NCBI GenBank assembly: GCA_028288485.1
Contig: JAQBNO010000045.1
Span: forward strand, 1 to 64,000
Length of the DNA: 64,000 nt
Direction of reading: 5' to 3'
DNA from: Segetibacter sp.
GTDB lineage: Bacteria; Bacteroidota; Bacteroidia; Chitinophagales; Chitinophagaceae
A program made the translations under genes and the position numbers. Positions 45,867 to 53,809 of the stretch are shown piece by piece; position 1 is the first letter of the stretch; every line of letters begins with the position of its first letter. Under the pieces are notes generated by a model that was not told the origin of the DNA, made no database searches, and worked only from the letters and a program-made list of their open reading frames with translations.

Positions 45867-48092
45867 ATGAAAAAGGCCTCTAACGATTTGTCCTGCCATA
45901 GGTTTCTGTTGACTATGCTTGTTGTATTCCTTTTAATACAGCCGCTTAAGGCACAACCCGGAAATACTCCACTTTATCTTGACTACAACAAGCCTGTTGA
46001 GCAACGTGTAAGGGACCTGATGTCGCGAATGACATTAGAGGAAAAAGGGATCTTCTTAAACCATGTCGGGCCCGACATTGAGCGATTTAAAATCAAATCG
46101 GATAAATGGAACCAGAACCTGCACGGAGTTGTCTGGGACCGGCCCACAACCATGTTCCCGGTATCAATAGCAGCCGCGGCAACATGGAACCCTAAACTTA
46201 TTAATGAAGTCGCTACCGCCATTTCTGACGAAGCGAGGGCAATCTATAATGGCTGGCACCTGGACTCTAACTTCCAGGGGTATAAAAAAGGACTGATCTA
46301 TCGTTCACCTGTAATTAATGTTAGTCGCAATCCTTACTGGGGTCGTATTAATGAATGTTTTGGAGAAGACCCCTTTTTAATAGGCCGTTTAGGTGTTGCT
46401 TATGTAAAAGGTCTACAAGGCGATGATCCAAAATACCTGAAACTGGTAGCTACATTAAAGCATTATGCGGTAAATAACGTTGAAGCCAACCGGCAGGCGC
46501 TTTCCGCTACTGTAAGCGAACGCATGCTGCACGAGTTCTGGTTGCCGCATTTCAAGGACTGTATTGTTGAAGGTGGCGCTCAATCTATCATGGCATCGTA
46601 TAATGCTATCAATGGCATTCCCAGCAACATAAATAAATTAATGCTTACTGAAATCCTGAAAGACAAATGGGGTTTTAAGGGCTTTGTCGTCTCAGATCTT
46701 GGTGGGGTAAAGTCGATGGTGACCGGCCATAAGAAAGGTGAAATGAGCTATGAACAAGCGGTTGCTCAATCTTTGGTTGCCGGTTGTGATTTCTCTGACA
46801 AAGAATTTATGGAATTCATACCGGCAGCAGTCAGGCAGGGATTACTTCCCGAAGCAAGGCTGAATGATGCAGTATATCGTGTAATGCGCGACCGCTTTCT
46901 TTTAGGAGATTTTGATCCGTTTGATAAGGTTCCTTACAGTAAAATTCCGGTGTCTGTTATTGGAAATGAGGCGCACCGCCAATTGGCATTAAGAGAAGCT
47001 CAACAGTCAATTGTATTACTATCGAATAAAAATAAAGTTCTTCCGCTTGATAAAAGCAAAATAAAAACTATTGCCGTTATTGGTCCACACGCCGATATTT
47101 TTACTGCAGGCGGTTACAGTGGTAAACCCATGGAAGCTATAACACCGATGCAGGGAATAAAAAACCGTGCAGCCGAAGGAACTGAACTGATTTTTGCAAA
47201 GGGATCTGTTATCCCTGCCGCCCCACGTAGAAACAATTCTACCGCGCCGGCTCCTGTAATCCCGGTTTTTAATACTGCAGAAGAATTAGTCAAGGCTGCT
47301 GAAGCAGCAAAGAAAGCAGATGTTGCCATTTTGTTTTTGGGTACAACGCTCGATGTTGAAGCCGAAGGCCGCGACCGTACTTCTTTAGGTTTGCCTGGTA
47401 ACCAGGAAGAACTTTTTAGAACGGTGTTAGCCGCTAATCCAAAAACTATTGTAGTTCTTATGAATGCGGGTCCATTAACAATTCCGGCTATAAAAGAAAG
47501 TGCACCTGCTATTATTGAAGGTTGGTGGGGTGGCGAACAAGGGGCCAATGCAATCGCTGATGTAATTTTTGGCAACGTTAATCCGGGAGGTAAATTACCA
47601 TTTACAGTATATGCTTCAGAAGCCCAGGTTCCTTCGCAAGACGAATATGATGTAACCAAAGGGTTTACCTATATGTACCTGAATGGAAAGGCTCTTTTTC
47701 CTTTCGGGCACGGATTAAGCTACACCAATTTTAAGTATGCTAACCTGAAACTCTCCAACAACAAGATACCAGCCACAGGTAAGGTAACGGTAAGCGTAGA
47801 TGTTACAAATACAGGTAAAATGGTTGGTGATGAAGTAGTTCAGTTATATGTACATGATGTTGAAGCAAGTGTAAAAAGACCCGCCAAAGAACTCAGGGGA
47901 TTTGAACGTATCACACTAAACCCGGGACAAACTAAGACGGTGTCGCTTACTTTAACTGGCGATAAGCTGGCTTTCTATGATGAGAAGTCCCACGGCTTTA
48001 TCGTTGAGCCTGGTGCTTTTGATCTATATGTAGGAAGCTCTTCTGAGGATATCCGGCTGCAAACAAAGCTGAATGTTATAAAAGGCAAATGA
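45867..48092 (+). CDS. Glycoside hydrolase family 3 (beta-glucosidase/beta-xylosidase)
   Basis: The 741-residue protein has a signal peptide ending LKAQPG. The GH3 N-terminal barrel contains RMTLEEKGIFLNHVGPDIER, INVSRNPYWGRINECFGEDP, LKHYAVNNVEANRQ and the nucleophile Asp277 in FKGFVVSDLGGVKSM. The GH3 C-terminal domain and a fibronectin-III-like domain (VSVDVTNTGKMVGDEVVQLY, LRGFERITLNPGQTKTVSLT) complete it. It removes beta-linked glucose, xylose or arabinose from chain ends in the periplasm. The QxNxE-like segment EAEGRDRTSLGLPGNQEEL is usual for the family. Xylosidase activity would suit the locus but is inference. Confidence 0.94.
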   Translation: MKKASNDLSCHRFLLTMLVVFLLIQPLKAQPGNTPLYLDYNKPVEQRVRDLMSRMTLEEKGIFLNHVGPDIERFKIKSDKWNQNLHGVVWDRPTTMFPVSIAAAATWNPKLINEVATAISDEARAIYNGWHLDSNFQGYKKGLIYRSPVINVSRNPYWGRINECFGEDPFLIGRLGVAYVKGLQGDDPKYLKLVATLKHYAVNNVEANRQALSATVSERMLHEFWLPHFKDCIVEGGAQSIMASYNAINGIPSNINKLMLTEILKDKWGFKGFVVSDLGGVKSMVTGHKKGEMSYEQAVAQSLVAGCDFSDKEFMEFIPAAVRQGLLPEARLNDAVYRVMRDRFLLGDFDPFDKVPYSKIPVSVIGNEAHRQLALREAQQSIVLLSNKNKVLPLDKSKIKTIAVIGPHADIFTAGGYSGKPMEAITPMQGIKNRAAEGTELIFAKGSVIPAAPRRNNSTAPAPVIPVFNTAEELVKAAEAAKKADVAILFLGTTLDVEAEGRDRTSLGLPGNQEELFRTVLAANPKTIVVLMNAGPLTIPAIKESAPAIIEGWWGGEQGANAIADVIFGNVNPGGKLPFTVYASEAQVPSQDEYDVTKGFTYMYLNGKALFPFGHGLSYTNFKYANLKLSNNKIPATGKVTVSVDVTNTGKMVGDEVVQLYVHDVEASVKRPAKELRGFERITLNPGQTKTVSLTLTGDKLAFYDEKSHGFIVEPGAFDLYVGSSSEDIRLQTKLNVIKGK

Positions 48093-48167
48093 GTTTTTTC
48101 GCCAAAGGCAGGGGAGTAAATAAATACAGGCTATTGCTGAATAGATAAACATCAGTAGAAGAGGGTG

Positions 48168-48238
48168 ACCGTTCGGCTTTGCTCAGGGTAAACTGCCAGG
48201 GGGAGTAATCAGATTTAGTACAAGCGAGCGTGGCAACG
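48168..48238 (-). repeat. Long-type dispersed repeat (inverted, shortened)
   Basis: GTTCGGCTTTGCTCAGGGTA followed by GTACAAGCGAGCGTGGCAAC is the reverse complement of the layout at 49672 and matches 52244-52340. It lies in the GH3-MFS gap. Confidence 0.7.
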
Positions 48239-48312
48239 GCTGCTAAATCTATATTCCCTTGTTAGGCTCAAAAAAAATCACTAAAAAACGAACGATTGTA
48301 AATAGATAAAAT

Positions 48313-49605
48313 ATGGAACTTGCTTCGCCTCTGCTAAACCCTGTTAAATTACCTAAGATGAGATGGGTAATGATAACCATGGCTTTTCTCGCAACTTTGC
48401 TTAACTATGTTCACCGGTTATCATTTACCTATTTGAGTGCCGACGGCGAGCTGAGGAAGATGATTCCTGACAGTGCCTTTGGCGACATTGCTGCTGCTTT
48501 TTTCATTGCCTATATGATCTCCAACGCGTTTTCAGGGTATGTGATAGATAAATTAGGAACACGGTTAGGCTACTCTTTGTGTATGGCTTTCTGGACAACC
48601 GCCGGCCTTTTTCATGCATTTGTAGTATCTCCTTTTCAATTCGGCGTAGCCCGGTTCTTTTTAGGAATAGGGGAGGCAGGTAACTGGCCCGCTGCTCTTA
48701 AGTTAACCAGCGAATGGTTTCCGCCACATGAGCGATCGACAGCTTCCGGCATCTTTAATAGTGGAAGTGCATTGGGTGTCATCATCGTTCCTCCTTTAGT
48801 CGCTTTCCTGGGAACCAATTATGGCTGGCAGGCTACCTTTATCATACTTGCTGTCTTTGGTTACCTGTGGCTGGCCGTATTCTGGTTTTTATATTACACG
48901 CCCAATAAATCAGAAAAAGACACTAAAGTAAAGATTATTCCGCCTGTTAAGCTTTTTAAAACCCGTTTCGTATCGATGTTCGCTCTTTCTAAATTCTTCC
49001 TCGATCCGGTGTGGTATTTTGTTACATTCTGGATTGGAAGGTATTTGGTTGATGTGCATCATTTAACGTTAACGCAAATCGGGTTTTATGCTATACTTCC
49101 GTTTATAATAGCTGACTTAGGAAATATTGTCGGCGGGTATTTCACCCAGTTTATTATTAAAAAAGGAATGCCTATTCATAAAGCGAGAAAACTCTCTATT
49201 TGTTTATCTGCAGCTATTATGGCCGCTCCGCTTTTGCTGGCGCCGTTCATTATACATTCACCCATTTCTGCCTTGATCGTTTTTGGAATCACTGGTTTTG
49301 GTTACACATCCTATACGGCTAATTCACTGGCTACTCCTGCCGATATTGTTCCGGCCAGTGCTACTGCCACCGTCTGGGGACTGGGATGTATCGGTACCGG
49401 TTTGGGTGGGGCCCTTTTTAATTTTCTTTCCGGCCGCTCTCTATCACTCGTTACAACAACAACCCATGATTATACTGCCGGTTACAATACTTTGTTTTTA
49501 GGCTATGGAGTGCTTGCCGTAATCGGTCTTTTGGTAGTGTGGTTTTTAATAGGACCTTTTACTAAAAACGAAGAGTTACATGCCTACGTGGAAGCGGGAA
49601 AATAA
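48313..49605 (+). CDS. MFS transporter of the anion:cation symporter (ExuT-like) type
   Basis: The 430-residue protein has twelve predicted membrane segments and resembles the ACS subfamily (hexuronate, galactonate and glucarate permeases). Landmarks are NYVHRLSFTYLSADGELRK, the A-motif region VIDKLGTRLGYSLCMAFW, FFLGIGEAGNWPAALKLTSE and RSTASGIFNSGSALGVIIVP. It imports sugar acids or similar anions across the inner membrane with protons. The family suggests that the locus may take up an oxidised sugar (uronate or aldonate) rather than a neutral one, which is compatible with the sugar-acid enzymes around it. Confidence 0.88.
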   Translation: MELASPLLNPVKLPKMRWVMITMAFLATLLNYVHRLSFTYLSADGELRKMIPDSAFGDIAAAFFIAYMISNAFSGYVIDKLGTRLGYSLCMAFWTTAGLFHAFVVSPFQFGVARFFLGIGEAGNWPAALKLTSEWFPPHERSTASGIFNSGSALGVIIVPPLVAFLGTNYGWQATFIILAVFGYLWLAVFWFLYYTPNKSEKDTKVKIIPPVKLFKTRFVSMFALSKFFLDPVWYFVTFWIGRYLVDVHHLTLTQIGFYAILPFIIADLGNIVGGYFTQFIIKKGMPIHKARKLSICLSAAIMAAPLLLAPFIIHSPISALIVFGITGFGYTSYTANSLATPADIVPASATATVWGLGCIGTGLGGALFNFLSGRSLSLVTTTTHDYTAGYNTLFLGYGVLAVIGLLVVWFLIGPFTKNEELHAYVEAGK

Positions 49606-49671
49606 TGAGGCAATTGGTTTTCTGTAATTACTTTTTCATTTTTTGGAACCGGCGGAGGCACGTTTTTTCAA

Positions 49672-49775
49672 CATCGTTGCCACGCTCGGTTCACAGGCAG
49701 TTTTTCATAGCAGCCTGTGAACCGAGCGAAGTTGAAGGGTACGCTGAGCCGGGCGAATGGTCGCACTCTTGTACT
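49672..49775 (+). repeat. Long-type dispersed repeat with perfect 16-bp hairpin
   Basis: CATCGTTGCCACGCTCGG opens the unit. CGCTCGGTTCACAGGC (49683-49698) pairs perfectly with GCCTGTGAACCGAGCG (49713-49728). GAAGTTGAAGGGTACGCTGA and the terminal GCACTCTTGTAC follow. This is the most complete copy in the window. Confidence 0.85.
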
Positions 49776-49873
49776 TATTTCGGCTTTTTGGGGAGAGCAA
49801 ACGTCCTAATGCGGCAATTTCAACCCAACTATTCAAACTGAAACAATTCGAATAACTAAATAATAAATTAGGT

Positions 49874-51466
49874 ATGACACTTACAGGTGAAAATTTTATA
49901 GGATTTAAAAACAGTGCAGAGGGTAATAAAAGTTTCCAGGCCTTTGGATCAACAACCAATGATTATTTGCCGGGTAATTTCACTATTGCAACTAAAGAAG
50001 AATTTGAAACGGTTCTTGCGCTGGCCGATGGGGCTTTTCCAATTTACCGGGAAGTGCCGGCAGCAAAGAGGGCCGATTTTTTAGACGCAATAGCACATGA
50101 AATTAGTGAACTGGGTGATGCTCTGGTAGAAAGATGCTGCCAGGAGTCGTCGCTTCCTGCGCCTCGTATTATAGGCGAAAGGGCGAGGACATGTGGTCAA
50201 TTACAAATGTTTGCAAAGCTATTGCGTGACGGCTGGTGGGTAGATGCACGGATCGATGTTGCTCTTCCTGACCGTTTGCCTCTGCCAAAGGCAGACATTA
50301 GACGAATGCTTATTCCTATCGGCCCCGTTGCTGTTTTTGGAGCAAGTAATTTTCCTTTAGCCTTTTCCACCGCCGGAGGTGATACGGCATCTGCTTTAGC
50401 AGCCGGCTGCCCGGTAGTAGTAAAATCACATTCTTCGCACCCGGGAACAAATGAATTGGTATCTTCTGCTATAATAAAGGCAGCCAAAAAAACCGGAATG
50501 CCCGAAGGCGTATTTTCTTCTGTTTATCTTTCTCACGAAGATTCTGTAAACCTCGTAAAACATCCTGTTATAAAAGCGGTAGGATTTACGGGTTCACGAA
50601 GTGTTGGTATGCGCCTTTTTGATGCAGCCGTTTCAAGGCCTGTGCCAATACCTGTTTACGCAGAAATGAGTGCGATCAATCCTGTAATACTTTTTGAAAA
50701 TGCGTTAATTGAGCAAAAGGATAAAATTGCAAAAGACCTTGCTGCCTCTGTTGTATTAGGCGCTGGTCAGTTTTGTACCAATCCCGGCCTCGTTTTAATG
50801 GTTGACAGCGATGCTTCTCTCAATTTCAGAACTGCTTTTGCAGAACAATTTGCTGCTACAGCTCCTGCGCCAATGCTCAACAGGAATATTCATAAAGCAT
50901 ATAATGAAGCGGTAAAGTCTTTTCAAAGTGCACCTGAGATCTTTGTATTGGCAAAATCAGCTAAAGAAGCTGCAGCCGAAAGATATGAAGCGCACCCGGT
51001 AGTTCACATGGTGAGTGCTTCAGATTTTATGTCGAAAAAAGAATTCTCAGAGGAGATTTTCGGACCTGCCACCTTATTAGTTATTTGTAAGGACCAGCCT
51101 GAATTGCAGGCGACACTACAAGCACTCGAAGGGCAATTGACAGCAAGCATACACGCAGCTCCTGCTGATGAAGCAGCGTTGAAACCTATAGTAAATATCG
51201 TTTCGGATAAAGCAGGGCGGGTTATATACGGCGGATATCCTACAGGTGTAGAAGTCTGTCATTCTATGCAACATGGCGGACCTTTTCCCGCCACCAGCGA
51301 TGCCCGGGCAACATCAGTGGGATCTGCCGCAATTTACAGGTTTGTTAGACCGGTAGCTTATCAAAGTTTTCCCGATCACTTACTTCCTGAAGCTTTACAA
51401 AATGCAAACCCTTTAAATATTCTTCGCCTGGTAGATGGTAATTGGACGACTAATCCTATCACCTAA
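49874..51466 (+). CDS. Alpha-ketoglutarate semialdehyde (2,5-dioxovalerate) dehydrogenase-like ALDH
   Basis: The 530-residue protein is an aldehyde dehydrogenase of the NADP-preferring KGSADH type. It has GPVAVFGASNFPLAFSTAGG for coenzyme binding, KSHSSHPGTNELVSSAI, GFTGSRSVGMRLFDAA, the general base Glu in VYAEMSAINPVILF and the catalytic Cys in VVLGAGQFCTNPGLVL. Family members oxidise alpha-ketoglutarate semialdehyde to alpha-ketoglutarate, the last step of oxidative pentose and of glucarate/galactarate routes. It closes the carbohydrate locus and is followed by a strong terminator. The ALDH fold is certain; the substrate is inferred. Confidence 0.9.
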   Translation: MTLTGENFIGFKNSAEGNKSFQAFGSTTNDYLPGNFTIATKEEFETVLALADGAFPIYREVPAAKRADFLDAIAHEISELGDALVERCCQESSLPAPRIIGERARTCGQLQMFAKLLRDGWWVDARIDVALPDRLPLPKADIRRMLIPIGPVAVFGASNFPLAFSTAGGDTASALAAGCPVVVKSHSSHPGTNELVSSAIIKAAKKTGMPEGVFSSVYLSHEDSVNLVKHPVIKAVGFTGSRSVGMRLFDAAVSRPVPIPVYAEMSAINPVILFENALIEQKDKIAKDLAASVVLGAGQFCTNPGLVLMVDSDASLNFRTAFAEQFAATAPAPMLNRNIHKAYNEAVKSFQSAPEIFVLAKSAKEAAAERYEAHPVVHMVSASDFMSKKEFSEEIFGPATLLVICKDQPELQATLQALEGQLTASIHAAPADEAALKPIVNIVSDKAGRVIYGGYPTGVEVCHSMQHGGPFPATSDARATSVGSAAIYRFVRPVAYQSFPDHLLPEALQNANPLNILRLVDGNWTTNPIT

Positions 51467-51520
51467 ACTGATCCTGGCACAAGTAGTTTTGGCTCTCATA
51501 CGGTTGTTTTTTTATGGACA

Positions 51521-51555
51521 GGTCATGCTTCTTTTGGAGCATGACCATTTTTATT
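51521..51555 (+). terminator. Terminator of the KGSADH-like gene
   Basis: GGTCATGCT (51521-51529) pairs perfectly with AGCATGACC (51538-51546) and is followed by ATTTTTATT. It lies 55 bases after the stop codon. Confidence 0.85.
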
Positions 51556-51859
51556 GGCGACCATTTTTATTGCAATCTTTTTATAATTCAGCGGTAAAAA
51601 AGGAACGTCGGAACGGATCATGTTCGAGGGGGCATGCCGATACTTTTTTTACAAAATAGCTGCCATTTTTGGAAAAACGCGAAGTAAACTTTCTCCCAAT
51701 CATTCCCCCGGGCGGCCGCTTCTGGCTGTGTTCCTGCAACATTAATATCTTTATTCAAAGTAGTTCCCTTGAGCGGGACAAGTACCGTCACTCGAAGGCG
51801 GAACGGCATATGGCGAATGGCACCTTCGCAAATGTTTATTCAGCTTATTTAATACAATA

Positions 51860-51892
51860 AAAAATCCCGCCATTTGGCGGGACAATTTTTTT
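51860..51892. terminator. Bidirectional hairpin terminator
   Basis: TCCCGCC (51865-51871) pairs with GGCGGGA (51876-51882). A T run follows on the plus strand and a matching A run precedes it, so it could stop transcription both ways. No gene is recognised immediately upstream, which leaves a possible unrecognised small transcript in 51556-51860. Confidence 0.75.
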
Positions 51893-52243
51893 TGCTTTCC
51901 TGTTAGACTTAATGGCTTTTCAAGGTAAAAGGATTACAAATAGTTTTTAGAACCTTTGGATTGGTTTCTGAACAATTGGATAACGGTTTCGAAATAGATA
52001 TTGAATAATTGGATGAAGCAAAGATATTAGGTGCGCGGAATTTAATAGAAGTTAAAGAGATTAACATATGCTCAAAACGGACAGAAGTTTGTATCAGCAG
52101 TGATAGAAGCCGTACGTATTGAAGTTGCTGCAATCGGGGTCTTAAAATACCGCCTTTGTTACTAATAGTAGATAAAAAATAATGGTTAGCGACGCTTAAT
52201 TAAAACCAGTGTTAATAACAAGAGTAATCCTTGCAGTGTGCAA
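51893..52243. other. Gap of about 350 bases without a recognised gene
   Basis: An open frame of 74 codons on the minus strand (51909-52133) has no family resemblance. The segment contains loosely repeated GGATTGG / AATTGGAT phrases (51955-52015), probably degenerate repeat sequence. Confidence 0.35.
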
Positions 52244-52340
52244 CCCTTCGGCTAGCTCAAGGTACCCTTCGACAGGCTTGGGGTAAAAAAACTGCCACGT
52301 ACAGTCGAATGCTACAGTACAAGCGAGCGTGGCAACGATG
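52244..52340 (-). repeat. Long-type dispersed repeat (inverted)
   Basis: CCCTTCGGCTAGCTCAAGG, CCCTTCGACAGGCTTGGGG and GTACAAGCGAGCGTGGCAAC then GATG form the inverse of the plus-oriented long copies at 21451, 49672 and 57355. Confidence 0.75.
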
Positions 52341-52374
52341 TTTAATTAACGACTGCAGCTGGTAACCAAAAAAA

Positions 52375-53226
52375 TCACATTACTTTTCTTGCGTGGCTTG
52401 AATATATGGAAGGCAAAGAATATTTTGAATACAAAAGGGTCAGCAAAAAAGGCGACATCTCCCAATAAGGTATTCGCATGATGAAGTGGTCGAGTAAGAG
52501 AAAGAATATAAAGCCGGCAGCCAGTGCCTTATCAAATTTCCTGGTAAAAAAACCTGTTATAAAAGTTAGCTCGAGTAGGGTAGCGCCTGCATACAAAATG
52601 TAACTGAGGTGGGCATGATTGATGAGCCAATAAGTAAATGAAGTATACCAGCCGGCAGGCGAAGAAGCGATGTATTCTTTATGATGATAAAGAAGAATTG
52701 CACTCATTTGTTGCGGGTTAAATATTCCTTCCTGGACAAACTTCCACACCGCTGCCGACACAAAAAAATACAGGAAGAAGTACCGCAGTGCATGGAAAAT
52801 GAAATAAAAACTTTTTAGATCAACAGTCATAAACAGGATAGGAAAGAGCAGCCACGGTGTAAATGCCTCGATACTGTTTGTTGGATATAAAGTGAAGCAT
52901 TGAATATAAAGCCAGTTAACAACCAGCATTAGTGCAGCTACGATACTTGCCAGCCGCGGATTTTTTCTATAGGTGAGCCAGTGCAAGAAAGGCATCGAAT
53001 AAAAGGTGATATCAAAAACCAGCCAGCCGCCAGGATTATTTAAGAGCCAGCGGTGGATGCCAGTTTTCATGAGCAGCCAGGTAAACAAGTCGAAGCGCGT
53101 GCTAAACAGTATCGGCTTTAACTGGAAGAGCATAAGTCCATTCAATAATTTATAAAAGAACAGCACATAAAATAATATGCAGAATGCAGCAGTTACCTGT
53201 TTCCTATGTTCCCGGGTTAATTGCAT
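52375..53226 (-). CDS. Multi-spanning membrane protein of unknown function
   Basis: The 283-residue protein has about seven or eight hydrophobic segments, for example AAFCILFYVLFFYKLLNGL, SIVAALMLVVNWLYIQ and ALAAGFIFFLLLDHFIM, and a basic tail. Its general shape, with a conserved-looking HALRYFFLYFFVSAAVWKF and LDHFIMRIPYWEMSPF, recalls HTTM/DoxX-like membrane proteins, but I cannot assign it to a family. Its first ten bases overlap the end of the gene at 53217-53735, so the two are co-translated and probably work together. Confidence 0.75.
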   Translation of the reverse strand: MQLTREHRKQVTAAFCILFYVLFFYKLLNGLMLFQLKPILFSTRFDLFTWLLMKTGIHRWLLNNPGGWLVFDITFYSMPFLHWLTYRKNPRLASIVAALMLVVNWLYIQCFTLYPTNSIEAFTPWLLFPILFMTVDLKSFYFIFHALRYFFLYFFVSAAVWKFVQEGIFNPQQMSAILLYHHKEYIASSPAGWYTSFTYWLINHAHLSYILYAGATLLELTFITGFFTRKFDKALAAGFIFFLLLDHFIMRIPYWEMSPFLLTLLYSKYSLPSIYSSHARKVM

Positions 53227-53735
53227 TGTTGCGAAAGCACAGTAACGGAGTCTGTTGCGATTAATTTATTTGAAGTAAAACGATATTGGTGAAAGCAGAT
53301 ATTTAAAGTGTTCGTAGGTTGATTTGTAATTTGTGCGAGGTAGTTTTTATACCAGTTTTCAAATTGCTGGTAATTGCATTGCAGCAGGAAGTTTTTGTCG
53401 TTTGCTGATAGATGAAGTTTTGTAAGGAGTCTTTTAATATCTGTCCTGAACAATTTATTATTGCTGTTAATGCCAGCGTAGTATTGCAAAGGAAGCATGA
53501 TTTTATCCCATTCCTGGATGGAAAAATCCTGCCCACGAAGCATTTTTCCATTTTGCTGCACCTCAATTATTTCGTACGAATCTTTTAGTTTTGACACTGC
53601 GCTGAACATGCCATAATGATAAAAAGGCGATATCACTAGTCCCTGCTTGAAATTGATAAATAACTGCGCGGCAACAAAGAATATCATGATTAAAAACAGC
53701 CACCTGCTATGTTTGTAAACCTTTTGTAGGAACAT
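53217..53735 (-). CDS. Single-span membrane protein with extracytoplasmic domain, unknown
   Basis: The 172-residue protein has one N-terminal membrane segment (WLLFLIM-like WLFLIMIFFVAAQLFINF). An extracytoplasmic domain of about 140 residues follows, with YHYGMFSAVSKLKDSYEIIE and WDKIMLPLQYYAGINSNNK. I recognise no family. It overlaps the next gene (52375-53226) by ten bases, indicating translational coupling with that multi-spanning protein. Confidence 0.75.
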   Translation of the reverse strand: MFLQKVYKHSRWLFLIMIFFVAAQLFINFKQGLVISPFYHYGMFSAVSKLKDSYEIIEVQQNGKMLRGQDFSIQEWDKIMLPLQYYAGINSNNKLFRTDIKRLLTKLHLSANDKNFLLQCNYQQFENWYKNYLAQITNQPTNTLNICFHQYRFTSNKLIATDSVTVLSQQCN

Positions 53736-53766
53736 AAAAAATGCGGAGATAAGTTACACTCCGCAT
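53736..53766 (-). terminator. Terminator of the M42 peptidase gene
   Basis: On the minus strand ATGCGGAG pairs with CTCCGCAT, followed by TTTTTT. It lies between the M42 stop and the start of the next membrane gene, about 44 bases after the stop. Confidence 0.85.
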
Positions 53767-53809
53767 AGTTACAAAATTTATGTGCAGGTTTCGATTTAAA
53801 TGTCGCTTC

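Noticed and set aside
47114-47659. 181-codon minus-strand frame within the GH3 gene
   Set aside because: Low-complexity Ala/Ser/Pro-rich translation, complementary to a conserved GH3 domain; no start signal.
51909-52133. 74-codon minus-strand frame
   Set aside because: No recognisable domain, no ribosome site, and the DNA looks like degenerate repeat sequence.
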